From Verrucomicrobiales bacterium (GTDB taxonomy: Bacteria > Verrucomicrobiota > Verrucomicrobiia > Verrucomicrobiales > DEV007): a DNA stretch of 35,940 nucleotides. The stretch covers positions 1 to 35,940 of the forward strand of contig JARGOZ010000066.1 in assembly GCA_029213025.1 (NCBI GenBank), read 5' to 3'. The position numbers and the translations under genes are program-made. Under the pieces are notes generated by a model. The model was not told the DNA's origin, ran no database searches, and saw only the letters and a program-made list of their open reading frames with translations. Shown in pieces: positions 8,064 to 17,459 of the stretch; the first letter of the stretch is position 1, and each line of letters starts with the position of its first letter.

Positions 8064-11000
8064 ATGAGCCTCGCCCGAAAACTACTTATCATAATCGCGA
8101 TTCCTCCGCTGTTGGTATTCTGGGTCGGCTCCAACGCCACCCGCCTTGCTGACGGCATGCTGCGGGAATCCATTGGTGAGGCCGCCGCAGCCGAGGTGAA
8201 CGGACTGCTCAATGAAATCGACCGGATGCTCGTAAACCAGATGGCCAACTGGCAGGCCTACTCGCGGGGCTTCCTCGTGCAGGAAAACCTGATCCTTTCC
8301 AATGTGGAGTTCAGATCGATTCCCGAGGTAGAGAAATACCTGGCGGATGCAGACAAAGCGTGGACGGCAGGACAATCGGAGGAACTGATTCAAAATCTGA
8401 CCAGTAACCGGCTGGCCCGCGATTTGCGGTTCAGGCTCGCCAGGCTCGAAGCGATTTTCGGCTACCCGATTTTCGGCGAAGTTTTTGTTACCAATTCATT
8501 CGGTGCCAATGTGGCCCAAAGTGGACGCACGACCGATTACCGGCAGGATGATGAAGACTGGTGGCAGAAAGCGGTGAAAAATGAGGTCTACATCGGCGAT
8601 GTGGAGTTTGACCAGAGCGCGCAAATTTTCTCTCTGGATATCTGCCTGAGGATTGATGATCACGACGGGGAATTTCTCGGAGTCATGAAAGCGGTCCTGA
8701 ATATTCGGGAAATTGTCGGCCTCGTCGATGCCCATACAGCTGGACTGAGAGCGGGGGCGACGATTGCGCTGCTTACCAAAGACGGGAAACTAATCCGGCA
8801 GGGAAATGTAGAAGCAGAATCTCTAAAAGACTGCTCGGACCTGATCGGCAATCCGCAGGAATGGCAGGCCCATCTGTCCGGACTCGGCCCGACCACAGTG
8901 CCGTTTCAAAAACACGGACGCAGGGATAATTTTTTCAATACGTTCACCCGGGGAGAGCCCGGCGGACTCGTCCACAAACTGGGCTGGATCGCAGTGAAGC
9001 AACAGGCAGCGGAAGACTTTCTCGCCCCGATATCAAAACTCCGCTCGCGAATCTACCTGATCACCGCCGGCACGGGTTTGAGCGCATTGGCCCTCGCTGC
9101 GGTCATAATCATCCCGATTCGCGAGAGAATTTCCAAAATGATCGAAGTGACTCAGGAAGTAGCCAGAGGCAATTTCGATACCGGCGTGGAGGAAACCGGC
9201 AAAGACGAGCTGGGCGTACTTTCGAAAAATTTCAACACGATGACTGCCCGGCTGAAAGACACCGCGCTCGAGCTGACGGCAGCGAAGGAGGAGGCCGAGG
9301 CTGCGAACCGGGCCAAAAGTGAGTTCCTCGCCAACATGAGTCACGAAATCCGTACTCCGATGAACGGAATCATCGGAATGACCGAGCTTTTGCTCAACAC
9401 CGATTTGTCAGGCAAACAGCGGGAGTACCAGAAAATCGTCCAGTCCTCGGCGGAATCTCTTTTAAGCCTGATCAACCAAATCCTCGATTTCTCGAAGATC
9501 GAAGCCCGAAAATTCGAACTCGACCCCCATCCCTTTTCCCTGCGCGATGCGCTGACCGACACTTTGCAAATGCTGAGTTACCGGGCGGAGGAGCGAAATC
9601 TGGAAATTGCCAATCGTGTCGATTCCGAAGTGCCTGACAAATTGATCGGTGATTTCGCCCGGATTCGACAAATCCTCATCAATCTCGTTGGCAACGCGAT
9701 CAAATTTTCCGAAAACTCGGAGGTGATAGTGGAAGTGACTTCAAAGCCGCACCCGGATGGGAAAGTTCAGCTGCACATCTCGGTGATTGATTTCGGCATC
9801 GGAATTCCGTCGGGACAGATCGAAAACATATTTCATTCCTTTACCCAGGCGGAGTCTTCAACTACCCGCCGTTTCGGGGGCACCGGTCTCGGGCTGGCAA
9901 TCTCGCGGGAACTGGTTCACCTGATGGGTGGAACTCTGGAGGTGAAAAGTGAGCAAGGTGCGGGAAGTACCTTCACCCTTGTGCTACCTCTCCTGCTCGA
10001 TGATCAGGATAAAGATACCAGCAGTCAACAGACCAAAAGCCGCCTCGGCCTGGAAGACGCGCACATTCTTATAATAGATGACCACCTGACAAACTGCCGG
10101 ATTCTGGAAGAAGCGATTCAGGAATGGGGCGCACACCCCCATATAGCCACCTCCGGAATGGATGGACTTCGCCTTTTGGAGGCAGGCGACATGCCGCCGG
10201 TTTCTATAGTAGTTACCGATCACATGATGCCGGGGATGGACGGACTGGAAACCGCCTGCCGGATCTGCGAGAATTTTGAAAGCAAAGGCAAAGAACCACC
10301 ACCAATTATTATACTTTCCTCCGCCGGCACCTCTGTAGACGGAGACAGCGCGATCGAATGCGGAGTTCAGCAAATATTGAATAAACCGGTCAAGCTTTCA
10401 GAGTTACATTTCCATATTGCCAAGCTCCTGAATCCGCAAGTCTACGGAGCAATTGCAAAACAGAAAACCGGCCTCGAAACCGTTTCCTCCAATGGAAAAC
10501 CAATGCACATACTTCTCGCCGAAGACGGCAAGGTAAACCAGGTAGTCGCAACGCAAATGGTCGAAGCCCTGGGGCACACAATCGATGTAGTGGAAAATGG
10601 CAAGCTCGCTTACGAGGCGGTCACCAATAACCGGTATGATTTAGTGCTCATGGACATCCGAATGCCGGAAATGAACGGCATGGAAGCAACCGAGAAAATA
10701 CGAAAATACGAGGAGCAAACCGGTCGCCCTCACCTCCCCATCATCGCGATGACCGCGAACGCTATGAAGGAAGACCGGGAAATGTGCGCCGAGGCCGGGC
10801 TGGATATTTTTTTGACAAAACCGGTAAAGTCCTCTGAATTAATAGCTGCGCTGGAAGAGAGCCAACAAATCATCATGAACCAGGAAGACAATTTGCCGGA
10901 CACCCTGTTTAATCCCGCCTCCTTCAGAGAAACCGCGCCCGACACCGAACTGGCCAAATCGCTGATCGAAATGTTTTCCGCAGAGGCTGATCCTCACTGT

Positions 11001-11240
11001 GAAAAGCTCAAAGAATCTCTGGCCGCCGGAGACAAAGAATCACTCGACTACGCTTCACACTCCATGAAGAGCCTGGTAGGCAACTACGGTGCGGAGCGAT
11101 GCTTCGCCGCCGCCCGCCAGTTGAACGACAAGATCCGTTCTGATGGTATCACGGATGGTACTGAAAAATATGTGGAGATCCTCCTCGATGAAGTAGGCAA
11201 ACTGAAAATCGAGTTGGACAAATACAAAGAGAATCTGTAG
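8064..11240 (+). CDS. Membrane hybrid sensor histidine kinase with two receivers and Hpt
   Basis: A 1058-residue BarA-like phosphorelay kinase. A first membrane segment (residues about 6-22) and a second (about 330-352) enclose an extracytoplasmic sensor of about 300 residues that resembles a Cache domain ([18 protein letters not shown]). HAMP follows at about 352-405, then a short coiled coil and the HisKA H-box [12 protein letters not shown] with His427. The ATPase domain has the N-box (Asn544), DFGIGI (576-581) and FGGTGLGL (604-611). Receiver 1 has the acidic pair Asp672/673, phospho-Asp719 and Lys774. Receiver 2 has Glu820/Asp821, Asp864, Thr897 and Lys919. The Hpt domain carries His999 in ASHSMKSL. 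All catalytic residues are intact. No separate response regulator is adjacent, so the output partner is elsewhere. The ligand is unknown. Confidence 0.95.
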   Translation: MSLARKLLIIIAIPPLLVFWVGSNATRLADGMLRESIGEAAAAEVNGLLNEIDRMLVNQMANWQAYSRGFLVQENLILSNVEFRSIPEVEKYLADADKAWTAGQSEELIQNLTSNRLARDLRFRLARLEAIFGYPIFGEVFVTNSFGANVAQSGRTTDYRQDDEDWWQKAVKNEVYIGDVEFDQSAQIFSLDICLRIDDHDGEFLGVMKAVLNIREIVGLVDAHTAGLRAGATIALLTKDGKLIRQGNVEAESLKDCSDLIGNPQEWQAHLSGLGPTTVPFQKHGRRDNFFNTFTRGEPGGLVHKLGWIAVKQQAAEDFLAPISKLRSRIYLITAGTGLSALALAAVIIIPIRERISKMIEVTQEVARGNFDTGVEETGKDELGVLSKNFNTMTARLKDTALELTAAKEEAEAANRAKSEFLANMSHEIRTPMNGIIGMTELLLNTDLSGKQREYQKIVQSSAESLLSLINQILDFSKIEARKFELDPHPFSLRDALTDTLQMLSYRAEERNLEIANRVDSEVPDKLIGDFARIRQILINLVGNAIKFSENSEVIVEVTSKPHPDGKVQLHISVIDFGIGIPSGQIENIFHSFTQAESSTTRRFGGTGLGLAISRELVHLMGGTLEVKSEQGAGSTFTLVLPLLLDDQDKDTSSQQTKSRLGLEDAHILIIDDHLTNCRILEEAIQEWGAHPHIATSGMDGLRLLEAGDMPPVSIVVTDHMMPGMDGLETACRICENFESKGKEPPPIIILSSAGTSVDGDSAIECGVQQILNKPVKLSELHFHIAKLLNPQVYGAIAKQKTGLETVSSNGKPMHILLAEDGKVNQVVATQMVEALGHTIDVVENGKLAYEAVTNNRYDLVLMDIRMPEMNGMEATEKIRKYEEQTGRPHLPIIAMTANAMKEDREMCAEAGLDIFLTKPVKSSELIAALEESQQIIMNQEDNLPDTLFNPASFRETAPDTELAKSLIEMFSAEADPHCEKLKESLAAGDKESLDYASHSMKSLVGNYGAERCFAAARQLNDKIRSDGITDGTEKYVEILLDEVGKLKIELDKYKENL

Positions 11241-11242
11241 TG

Positions 11243-11261
11243 CTGCCCCGGCCGGTGGCAG
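11243..11261. terminator. Hairpin between convergent genes, possible bidirectional terminator
   Basis: CTGCC (11243-11247) and GGCAG (11257-11261) can pair, with a GC-rich loop, in the 25-base gap between the convergent histidine kinase and VCBS genes. No T-tract follows in either direction, so this is position-based support for a weak terminator only. Confidence 0.3.
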
Positions 11262-11265
11262 AAGT

Positions 11266-12417
11266 CTACTTCAGCGGATTTTCATACCAAGCTACATTCG
11301 CTGAGCCGCGTCCGGCATTGAGCAAATCCTCATCCCCGTCGCCATCCATATCCACCGTGCGCAGGTCGTAACTTTCCTGATCGGAATCCAGAGTGTGAAT
11401 GGTAAAAGTCCCGTCGCCGGTATTTTCATACCAGCGAACCCATTTGCTGCCATACCCGCATGACGCGGCATCGATATCTCCATCCTGATCGTGATCAGCT
11501 ACGGTTAAACTGTGCGGTTCCTGAATTTCCGTATCGATTTCGTGGAGTTTCCAGGTCGGGTTTTCAAACCACAAAACCCCTACTCCGTGTCCGCGCGAAG
11601 CCAGCCAGTCGACTTTGCCGTCTCCATTTACATCGGCGGGAAGTATATTCGTCGCGCCCGGTTGTTTATCGGCGAGAAGAACCTTCTCCCAGGCGGATGC
11701 CACACCTTTGGCGCCGGGATTTTTCCAGAACGCAAACCAGTTTCCGTCGGCGAAAGGTTTGCCTTTGGCACCCACCGCAATTTCTTTCCATCCGTCCCCG
11801 TCGATGTCTCCCGCCCCCATGTAGTGACTTCCGCCCCGGGCTGTTTTGTCAGCAAAGACCCGCCGGTGCCAGCTTTTCGCTTTCAGAGGATTCTTCGGAA
11901 TTTGGAACCAGGCGATTGAGTCTCCGATTCCCTTTTCCGGCTCGAAATTATTGATGATCAAATCCGGCGTACCGTCGTTGTTCACATCCGATTTGGTGAT
12001 GCAGTGAATCCCGGTGATCTCCGAATCAATCATCCGCGGTATCCAGGCTCCTTTGGTAATGGCATCCTTCCCCGGATTCTCCAGCCAGAAAGGATGATCG
12101 TGTGCGAGAGTCCCCGCCCAGTCTTCATCGCCGTCGCCGTCCACATCGATCACTTCGCTGTGGATACATCCTCCGCCTCCGCCGAAAAACCGGTGCAGGA
12201 TGATTTCCCTTTTCCAGTCGGGAGCCAGAAACAAACTGACTTTTCCCCCGAAAGCTGCGATCACATCGAGGTTTTTATCCCCGTTGGCATCCAGAGCCAC
12301 AGCCGTGTTGCAGCGCCCGCCTTCCATTACGATGTGTTTTTTCCACTTCACCGGTTCTTCCGCCAACCCCGCCGAAAAAAGTCCGCAAATCACAACAAAC
12401 AGTCCGAATCGTTTCAT
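11266..12417 (-). CDS. Secreted FG-GAP/VCBS repeat beta-propeller protein
   Basis: A 383-residue exported protein with signal peptide KRFGLFVVICGLFSAGLA. It contains about seven Ca-binding-type repeats, each with an acidic loop: DANGDKNLDV, DVDGDGDEDW, DVNNDGTPDL, DIDGDGWKEI, DVNGDGKVDW, DHDQDGDIDA and DMDGDGDEDL. Seven such repeats fit one seven-bladed integrin-like propeller, with little sequence left over. Blades carry WFENP/WYENP motifs typical of verrucomicrobial and planctomycetal family members. These proteins are extracellular or periplasmic, and their ligands are mostly unknown. The gene is convergent with the kinase and follows the GT9 gene on the same strand after about 50 bases. 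Confidence 0.85.
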   Translation of the reverse strand: MKRFGLFVVICGLFSAGLAEEPVKWKKHIVMEGGRCNTAVALDANGDKNLDVIAAFGGKVSLFLAPDWKREIILHRFFGGGGGCIHSEVIDVDGDGDEDWAGTLAHDHPFWLENPGKDAITKGAWIPRMIDSEITGIHCITKSDVNNDGTPDLIINNFEPEKGIGDSIAWFQIPKNPLKAKSWHRRVFADKTARGGSHYMGAGDIDGDGWKEIAVGAKGKPFADGNWFAFWKNPGAKGVASAWEKVLLADKQPGATNILPADVNGDGKVDWLASRGHGVGVLWFENPTWKLHEIDTEIQEPHSLTVADHDQDGDIDAASCGYGSKWVRWYENTGDGTFTIHTLDSDQESYDLRTVDMDGDGDEDLLNAGRGSANVAWYENPLK

Positions 12418-12469
12418 GCGGCGAAAGTAACCGGAATTCCCGGATTGGAAAATGACGCCTATCAGTGAC

Positions 12470-13408
12470 TCACTTCAATTCAGCGATTTTACCCCGGAAC
12501 AAATCATCGTTGAAGATCATATCACTCGACAAATTCCCCAGCTGGCCGCCAGGTGCCTGAATAAAGTCAAAACGCGGATGCTGCGGAGCCCATACCCCGG
12601 GATTCGATGGTCCGAAAAATATCAGACCCGGAACACCGGTTGAAGCAGCGAGGTGGGAAATCCCGCTGTCATGCCCGAGGAAAAGATCGCAACCGTGCAG
12701 ACAACGCCCCACCTCTACAAGAGACATTTCCCCTTCGTGAATGTAGCGCAGTCCGCTGGCTTCGAGCTTTTCGAGGAAATCACCAATTGTTTCCCCTTCC
12801 GCCTCGCCACTGATAATTCGGAAGGAAACATCCGGAATTTCCCCGGCGATTTTATCCGCCAGCGCCGCCCACCCTTCGAGTGACCAGTTTTTCGAAGGGC
12901 TGCCGCTACCCGGATGAATCGCGATCACCGGCCCCTCTTCATCTGCGACCGGTTCGCCGTAGGAGACTTCAATCCATGGCTTTTCCAGAAACAAAGCCAG
13001 CCGGGAAAGCGGAGCGGCCAGTTGCTCAGGAGCCGGGGTCTCCGGACCATCCTCCGCCATTCGAAACGGCCCGGAAATCAGCGTGTCCACCCCGGCTCTT
13101 TCGAGATTTCCCTGAAAATAGCCGTCCGGGTCGTAGAGATAACTCACCACCACATCAAATCCTGCAAAATACTCACACATCTCCGCATCCAGCTCAGCTC
13201 CCGGGGCAAAGAAAGGAGCCAACTTCGCCATTTCAATCGAGCGGGTCCGGTCGGCGAGCCCCGCTGCCACGGCCAGTTCGGAAATTGATGGATACCCCAG
13301 AATTTCGATCTCCGGATCCGGGAGCGCCGTCCGGACCAATTCAATGGCGGGCAGGGTAAGAATGAAATCACCAACCGCCCCGCCCCGGATAAAAAGAAGT
13401 TTTCCCAT
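12470..13408 (-). CDS. Glycosyltransferase family 9 (heptosyltransferase-like)
   Basis: A 312-residue GT9 enzyme, close to the usual length of the family. The N-terminal Rossmann half starts KLLFIRGGAVGDFILTLPAI, the classic GT9 opening with the glycine-rich loop and the Asp at residue 14. The C-terminal half has the sugar-nucleotide site IHPGSGSPSKNW (164-175) and HDSGISHLAASTGVP (246-260), followed by FFGPSNPGVWAP. The family transfers heptose or related sugars from ADP-sugars onto the lipopolysaccharide core at the inner face of the inner membrane. No other LPS gene is adjacent, so a specific assignment such as WaaC or WaaF is not supported. The gene is divergent from the TPR-VWA gene at 13564. 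Confidence 0.88.
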   Translation of the reverse strand: MGKLLFIRGGAVGDFILTLPAIELVRTALPDPEIEILGYPSISELAVAAGLADRTRSIEMAKLAPFFAPGAELDAEMCEYFAGFDVVVSYLYDPDGYFQGNLERAGVDTLISGPFRMAEDGPETPAPEQLAAPLSRLALFLEKPWIEVSYGEPVADEEGPVIAIHPGSGSPSKNWSLEGWAALADKIAGEIPDVSFRIISGEAEGETIGDFLEKLEASGLRYIHEGEMSLVEVGRCLHGCDLFLGHDSGISHLAASTGVPGLIFFGPSNPGVWAPQHPRFDFIQAPGGQLGNLSSDMIFNDDLFRGKIAELK

Positions 13409-13563
13409 TTCAAAAACAACATTCCCTAAAACTCCCTCAAAAAAACGGCTTTTATGGTGGATTTTCAGCAGACCGCCGGGGTAACCTGATTTCAGGGAAG
13501 TAAATTGTCACAAATCAATAGATTTTGACTCAACGTACCCAGTAACGCCCGACCCCAGCCCTT

Positions 13564-15561
13564 ATGTCCGCCATTATCGACACCCTCACCGCGACCCTGC
13601 AAGCCGCGCCTGACAGCTGGCAGTGTCGGCTCGCTCTGGTCGAAGCCTTCGTGGCAGAAGACAGAGCCGATGAAGCCTACCAGGTTTTGAGCAATGTCAC
13701 GGAATTGCCGGCCGATGCAGAGTCGTGCGTCATGGCTGCTAGAGCATACGGTCTGCTCGAACCGGACAGCGGGATCGAGATCCTCGACGGGGTAATCGCT
13801 TCCGATCCCACCTTCGCTCCGGCCTATCTGGAAAAGGCGAAACTCTGTTTTGCAAAAGACGAAATCGAACTGGCCAGTCGGCAATACGCGGCTGCCATCA
13901 CCTTTGACCCGGCCCTCGCTGATCCCGGGTTCGCCGATAAGCTGGGGATTTCCTCACCGGAAACAGAAGTCGCAGTCCAGACCGAACCAACCGACCCCGG
14001 CGCTCCACCTGCAGCAGTTGAAGAAACGGAGGTTCCGGTATTGGAAGAGGAAAATCTTGCCCACGTCGGCATCGGCTCCCCCGTTCCCGAACCGGCGACT
14101 GAGCCTGCGGTGTACTACCCGGCTCCCGGGGAATACCCGACGATGACTCTGCGGGAAGCTCTTCAGATCCAGAATATCGAGCCGCTCATTGCTCCCGCCT
14201 CGGTGCCGGAACACCCGTCTCTAAGCTATGTGGATGATGTGCACTACGTGGAAACCAATTACACCGACGAAGAGCATTTCCGGCAACAACTCCACAATGT
14301 CGAAGTTCACACCGCCTATCATCAGATCCCGGTGGAATATAACTACCAGGCTCCGGATGATTCAATTTTTGAACCGACAATCACGCCCGATGACATTTAT
14401 GTAAGCGCCCTCGTTACCGAATCGGGCGAGCAAGTTGCCAGACTGGAAGAAATGATCCGCAGAAACAGGGCGGAAAAGGAAGCCGAAATCACCCGGCGGG
14501 AAAGGACCGCAAAAATCCAGTCTCTCATCGTCGCCCTGATCACGATATCAGCAGTGATTGTAATGATGGCCTACGCCGTAGTCGCCGTCCCCCGACCGGC
14601 CCCGCCTCAGATTGTAGCCACTTCGGTAGTCTCCCCGGCGGAAGAAGCTCTGGAGAAAACCACCATCAAACAAGTCCAGACCACTCCGACACCCCGTCAG
14701 TCCGCCTCTGCTATGTCAATGGAGGTGATGACAGTGGCATCCGCCTCCAGTCTCAGCATGATGTCGTTTGATTCCCCGGCCATCGATCTCGGGGCCGCCT
14801 CGCTCGGCACAGATTTTGGTTCCAGCATGAGCTTCGGAGATACCGCCGGAGGAAGTTCGGTCATGTTTTTCGGCGGCAAATCGACCGGCAAACGATTTCT
14901 TTTTATTCTCGATGCCTCAATCTCCATGAAAGATGAGCAAATCAAATTGCGCAACGACGAGCTGGAAAGAACACTGAAGACTCTCCGCGGCGTCGACTAC
15001 CAGGTGATGCTTTTTGCCGGAGGAGCCTACTACGCCGACAAGGGCTGGGCTCTGTCCCCTGACAACCCCAAAACAAAAACCTGCCCGGAACTCTTCGTCA
15101 GCCCGCATGGAAAATATGCTTTCAAGGGAACCGGGTTATTCAAATTCGATCTGCTCGATGAAAAGGAGTTTCGCTCTCCTGACTGGAAAAAAGCCTCCGC
15201 TTCCGCAGTTCGTCGAACCATCGAATTTGTCAGAAAATCGAAAAAATTCGGCGGAACCGACTGGGACAATGCTCTCCGCATGGGGCACATGATGAAGCCG
15301 CCGCCCGATGTCATTTTCTTTATGTCGGACGGACTCGACAACGAGTTGAATGAAAAAGAAATCCTCCGCAACAACAAGAAAAACGGACGTCCCAAAATCA
15401 ACTGTGTAGCAATGCAAACCGCCAAAGGGTCCGGAAAATTCGCCGCCATAGCAAAAGGCTCCCGGGGCACCTACACCATCGTCGATAAAGATGGTGAATC
15501 GATCGACGGCTTCGAATACATGAACGACCCGGCCTCATTTGCCGGTCGGCTGAAATTTTGA
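13564..15561 (+). CDS. TPR and von Willebrand A domain membrane protein
   Basis: A 665-residue protein. The N-terminus (about 1-120) reads as TPR-like helical repeats. A Pro/Glu-rich linker (about 130-290) follows, then a charged stretch (RRNRAEKEAEITRRERTAK) and a single membrane helix at about 318-342. Positive charges before the helix put the TPR part in the cytoplasm and the rest outside. A Met/Ser/Gly-rich low-complexity segment (about 378-438) leads into a C-terminal VWA domain with an intact MIDAS: DASIS (Asp450, Ser452, Ser454), GGTDWDNAL (Thr565) and MSDG (Asp589). VWA domains bind protein partners through a metal ion. There is no MoxR ATPase neighbour. The architecture is familiar in Verrucomicrobiota, but the function is unknown. 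The start at 13564 lacks a Shine-Dalgarno sequence. Confidence 0.82.
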   Translation: MSAIIDTLTATLQAAPDSWQCRLALVEAFVAEDRADEAYQVLSNVTELPADAESCVMAARAYGLLEPDSGIEILDGVIASDPTFAPAYLEKAKLCFAKDEIELASRQYAAAITFDPALADPGFADKLGISSPETEVAVQTEPTDPGAPPAAVEETEVPVLEEENLAHVGIGSPVPEPATEPAVYYPAPGEYPTMTLREALQIQNIEPLIAPASVPEHPSLSYVDDVHYVETNYTDEEHFRQQLHNVEVHTAYHQIPVEYNYQAPDDSIFEPTITPDDIYVSALVTESGEQVARLEEMIRRNRAEKEAEITRRERTAKIQSLIVALITISAVIVMMAYAVVAVPRPAPPQIVATSVVSPAEEALEKTTIKQVQTTPTPRQSASAMSMEVMTVASASSLSMMSFDSPAIDLGAASLGTDFGSSMSFGDTAGGSSVMFFGGKSTGKRFLFILDASISMKDEQIKLRNDELERTLKTLRGVDYQVMLFAGGAYYADKGWALSPDNPKTKTCPELFVSPHGKYAFKGTGLFKFDLLDEKEFRSPDWKKASASAVRRTIEFVRKSKKFGGTDWDNALRMGHMMKPPPDVIFFMSDGLDNELNEKEILRNNKKNGRPKINCVAMQTAKGSGKFAAIAKGSRGTYTIVDKDGESIDGFEYMNDPASFAGRLKF

Positions 15562-15616
15562 CTTCGGTCCTTTTTGCGCCGTTGCGATTTGAGCCGGATT
15601 TTCTACACTACCGGCC

Positions 15617-16741
15617 ATGTTCACTCAAAAATTTCTTTCGTTTGCCCTCGCCGCATCGGCGCTTTTAACTCTTTCCGCTTCGGCGGAACCGAAAACCGTT
15701 TATTTTGGAACCGGCGGAAAAGGAGCGGAAGGGATCTACCAGGCAACCTTTAATCCCGACAACGGCAAGTGGACGCCTTCCAAACTCGCCGCCAAAATTG
15801 GCTCACCCGGATTCCTCGCGCTTCATCCCGACGGCGACAAACTCTATGCCGTGGGTCGCTGGGAAAAAAACAACGGTGTAATCGCCTACAAAATCAAAAA
15901 GAACGGCGATCTGGAAGAATTCGCCAAATCAGTGAATCCCGATGGCGGGGGCGCACACATCGCCATTCACCCGTCCGGCAAATTCCTTCTCACCGCGCAA
16001 TACGGCGGAGGCTCGGTAGCTCTTTTTCCTCTCACCGATGACGGCAAGCCAGGAGAAGCCGTGGTAACTGAGCACGAAGGTGGCTCAAACGTCGTTCCCA
16101 AACGGCAGGAATCCCCTCACCCTCACTGGTGCGGATTTTCTCCCGACGCGAAGTATGCATTTGTCCCCGACCTCGGTCTCGACCAGATCGTCATCTATAA
16201 AGTCGATGCCGAAACTCCTTCGATCACGAAACACGGCGTCGCCCGGTCCGTTCCCGGAGGCGGCCCCCGGCACATGCGTTTCTCTATCGATGGAAAGTAT
16301 ATTTATCTACTCAACGAACTCACCCTCTCCGTAACAACTTTTTCCTGGGATCCCAAAACCGGCACAGCAGAGAGACTTTCCACCACCCCCGCCCTTTCGG
16401 AAGAAACCAAAGCGGCGGAAACTTTTAATTCAGCGGCGGAAATCCTCGTCCATCCCTCCGGCAAATATGTTTATTCCTCCAATCGCGGGCATGACACCGT
16501 GACGGTTTATCAAGCCGACCCGGCAACCGGAAAACTGGAGGTTGTTCAAGTGCAGCCGATCCGCGGGGCATTCCCGAGAAATATCAATCTCGACCCCACA
16601 TCCAGCTGGCTGCTCGCCGCTGGAGCAGATTCCAATACCGTGGCGGCCCACAGTATAGATCCGGAGACAGGAAAGTTGACCTACCAGCGAGGTTCCATCA
16701 TCAACGTCCCGGCACCGATTTGTATTCTCTTCGCGAAGTAG
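15617..16741 (+). CDS. Exported lactonase-family seven-bladed beta-propeller (Pgl-like)
   Basis: A 374-residue protein of the lactonase (YbhE/6-phosphogluconolactonase type) family. Blades show the usual signatures: IAIHPSGKFLLTAQYGGG, GFSPDAKYAFVPDLGLDQI, GPRHMRFSIDGKYIYLLNEL, EILVHPSGKYVYSSNRGHDT and a final RGAFPRNINLDPTSSWLLA. Unlike cytoplasmic Pgl enzymes it starts with a signal peptide (LSFALAASALLTLSASA-E), so it should act in the periplasm or outside. That makes a pentose-phosphate role unlikely; lactone or sugar-acid hydrolysis outside the cytoplasm is an inference. It starts 55 bases after the VWA gene on the same strand and may be co-transcribed. Confidence 0.85.
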   Translation: MFTQKFLSFALAASALLTLSASAEPKTVYFGTGGKGAEGIYQATFNPDNGKWTPSKLAAKIGSPGFLALHPDGDKLYAVGRWEKNNGVIAYKIKKNGDLEEFAKSVNPDGGGAHIAIHPSGKFLLTAQYGGGSVALFPLTDDGKPGEAVVTEHEGGSNVVPKRQESPHPHWCGFSPDAKYAFVPDLGLDQIVIYKVDAETPSITKHGVARSVPGGGPRHMRFSIDGKYIYLLNELTLSVTTFSWDPKTGTAERLSTTPALSEETKAAETFNSAAEILVHPSGKYVYSSNRGHDTVTVYQADPATGKLEVVQVQPIRGAFPRNINLDPTSSWLLAAGADSNTVAAHSIDPETGKLTYQRGSIINVPAPICILFAK

Positions 16742-16758
16742 AGAAAAGCGATAGACCT

Positions 16759-16811
16759 AACAGGGTACAATCCCGCACTGTACCCTGTTGAATGCAGCAT
16801 TGTACCCTGTT
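16759..16811 (+). repeat. Dispersed 22-bp-period motif, locus 2 (one inverted, two direct copies)
   Basis: AACAGGGTACA (16759-16769) faces two direct copies of TGTACCCTGTT starting at 16779 and 16801, again exactly 22 bases apart; the first continues GAATG, the second GGG. The inverted pair could form a hairpin with a 9-base loop. The block follows the lactonase stop at 16741 and precedes the terminator of the opposite-strand cysteine-rich gene. Confidence 0.85.
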
Positions 16812-16833
16812 GGGTTTACCCTGAGCGGTAGCG

Positions 16834-16861
16834 AAAAAAAGCGGCCCCTGTGCAGGGCCGC
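16834..16861 (-). terminator. Rho-independent terminator of the cysteine-rich gene
   Basis: Reading on the minus strand, GCGGCCC (from 16861) pairs perfectly with GGGCCGC (ending 16841) around a 7-base loop, and is followed at once by seven T (16840-16834). It lies 30 bases beyond the stop codon at 16892. Confidence 0.88.
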
Positions 16862-16891
16862 CCGAATTGTCGAATTTTCGACTACGCCAAA

Positions 16892-17164
16892 TTAGCGACA
16901 GCGTCTTGTGACCGTATGGGTCTTGTAGCTGCAATTACCGCAACAATCGCGGTAGGTCGTCCGGTATGTGATCTCTACAAAATGGATCGTTTTGGGACAG
17001 CCTAAAACGCAGCGGGTCTTTGTGTAGCAGCGGCGGCACACCTCTTCGGTGCACACTTTCTTTTTCAGGCACAGTTTTGGTCCGCAACATCCGGCTTCTG
17101 CCGCCTGGGGGCCCATCAACATAGCAGTCACCGCAATAACTGCGCTCAGGATCAATTTTCTCAT
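16892..17164 (-). CDS. Small secreted cysteine-rich protein
   Basis: A 90-residue precursor. The ATG at 17164 opens a textbook signal peptide (RKLILSAVIAVTAMLMGPQ, cleavage after AEA at residue 24); the frame runs upstream to 17341 but without signal features. The mature part of about 66 residues has 12 Cys in a basic context: GCCGPKLCLKKKVC, EEVCRRCYTKTRCVLGC and a tail RDCCGNCSYKTHTVTRRCR. There is a good terminator downstream and a candidate promoter upstream, so it is probably a monocistronic, well-expressed gene. Cys spacing could support disulfides or metal binding. I recognise no named family. A small exported disulfide-rich structural or envelope protein is an inference. Confidence 0.72.
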   Translation of the reverse strand: MRKLILSAVIAVTAMLMGPQAAEAGCCGPKLCLKKKVCTEEVCRRCYTKTRCVLGCPKTIHFVEITYRTTYRDCCGNCSYKTHTVTRRCR

Positions 17165-17279
17165 ATTTGTTGTGTGTTTGTGTTTACTTTTGTTTTGTTC
17201 ATGAATCACCCGGCCTATAAAGCCTGGTAATCCAAAATCTTGAGCGGATAACAAACGGGAGAGTCCTAATGACTGAAAG

Positions 17280-17308
17280 AGAATATGAAATTTATAGTCC
17301 GCTTTCAA
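17280..17308 (-). promoter_or_regulatory. Candidate sigma70-type promoter of the cysteine-rich gene
   Basis: On the minus strand TTGAAA (17308-17303) and TATTCT (17285-17280) are separated by exactly 17 bases. The implied leader before the ATG at 17164 is about 110 bases. The assignment rests on consensus match only. Confidence 0.4.
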
Positions 17309-17459
17309 GAAAAATCGTATCCCTGATTTCTGCCAGTACATTTGTCATTGCGGATTTTTTTTCCTGAAAATGCATTTTTACCGCGCGGCAGATGCCCCGG
17401 GCCAGTGTCCCTGAATACGCAACATGCCTGAACTGATCTCCCGCCGAAAGTCATGGGGT

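Noticed and set aside
12880..13359. Plus-strand frame of 159 codons opposite the GT9 gene
   Set aside because: It is a proline- and arginine-rich shadow of a clear glycosyltransferase on the other strand.
17241..17254. TGAGCGGATAACAA, an exact match to part of the E. coli lac operator
   Set aside because: The second half of the operator is missing and no LacI-family gene is in the window; the match is probably chance.
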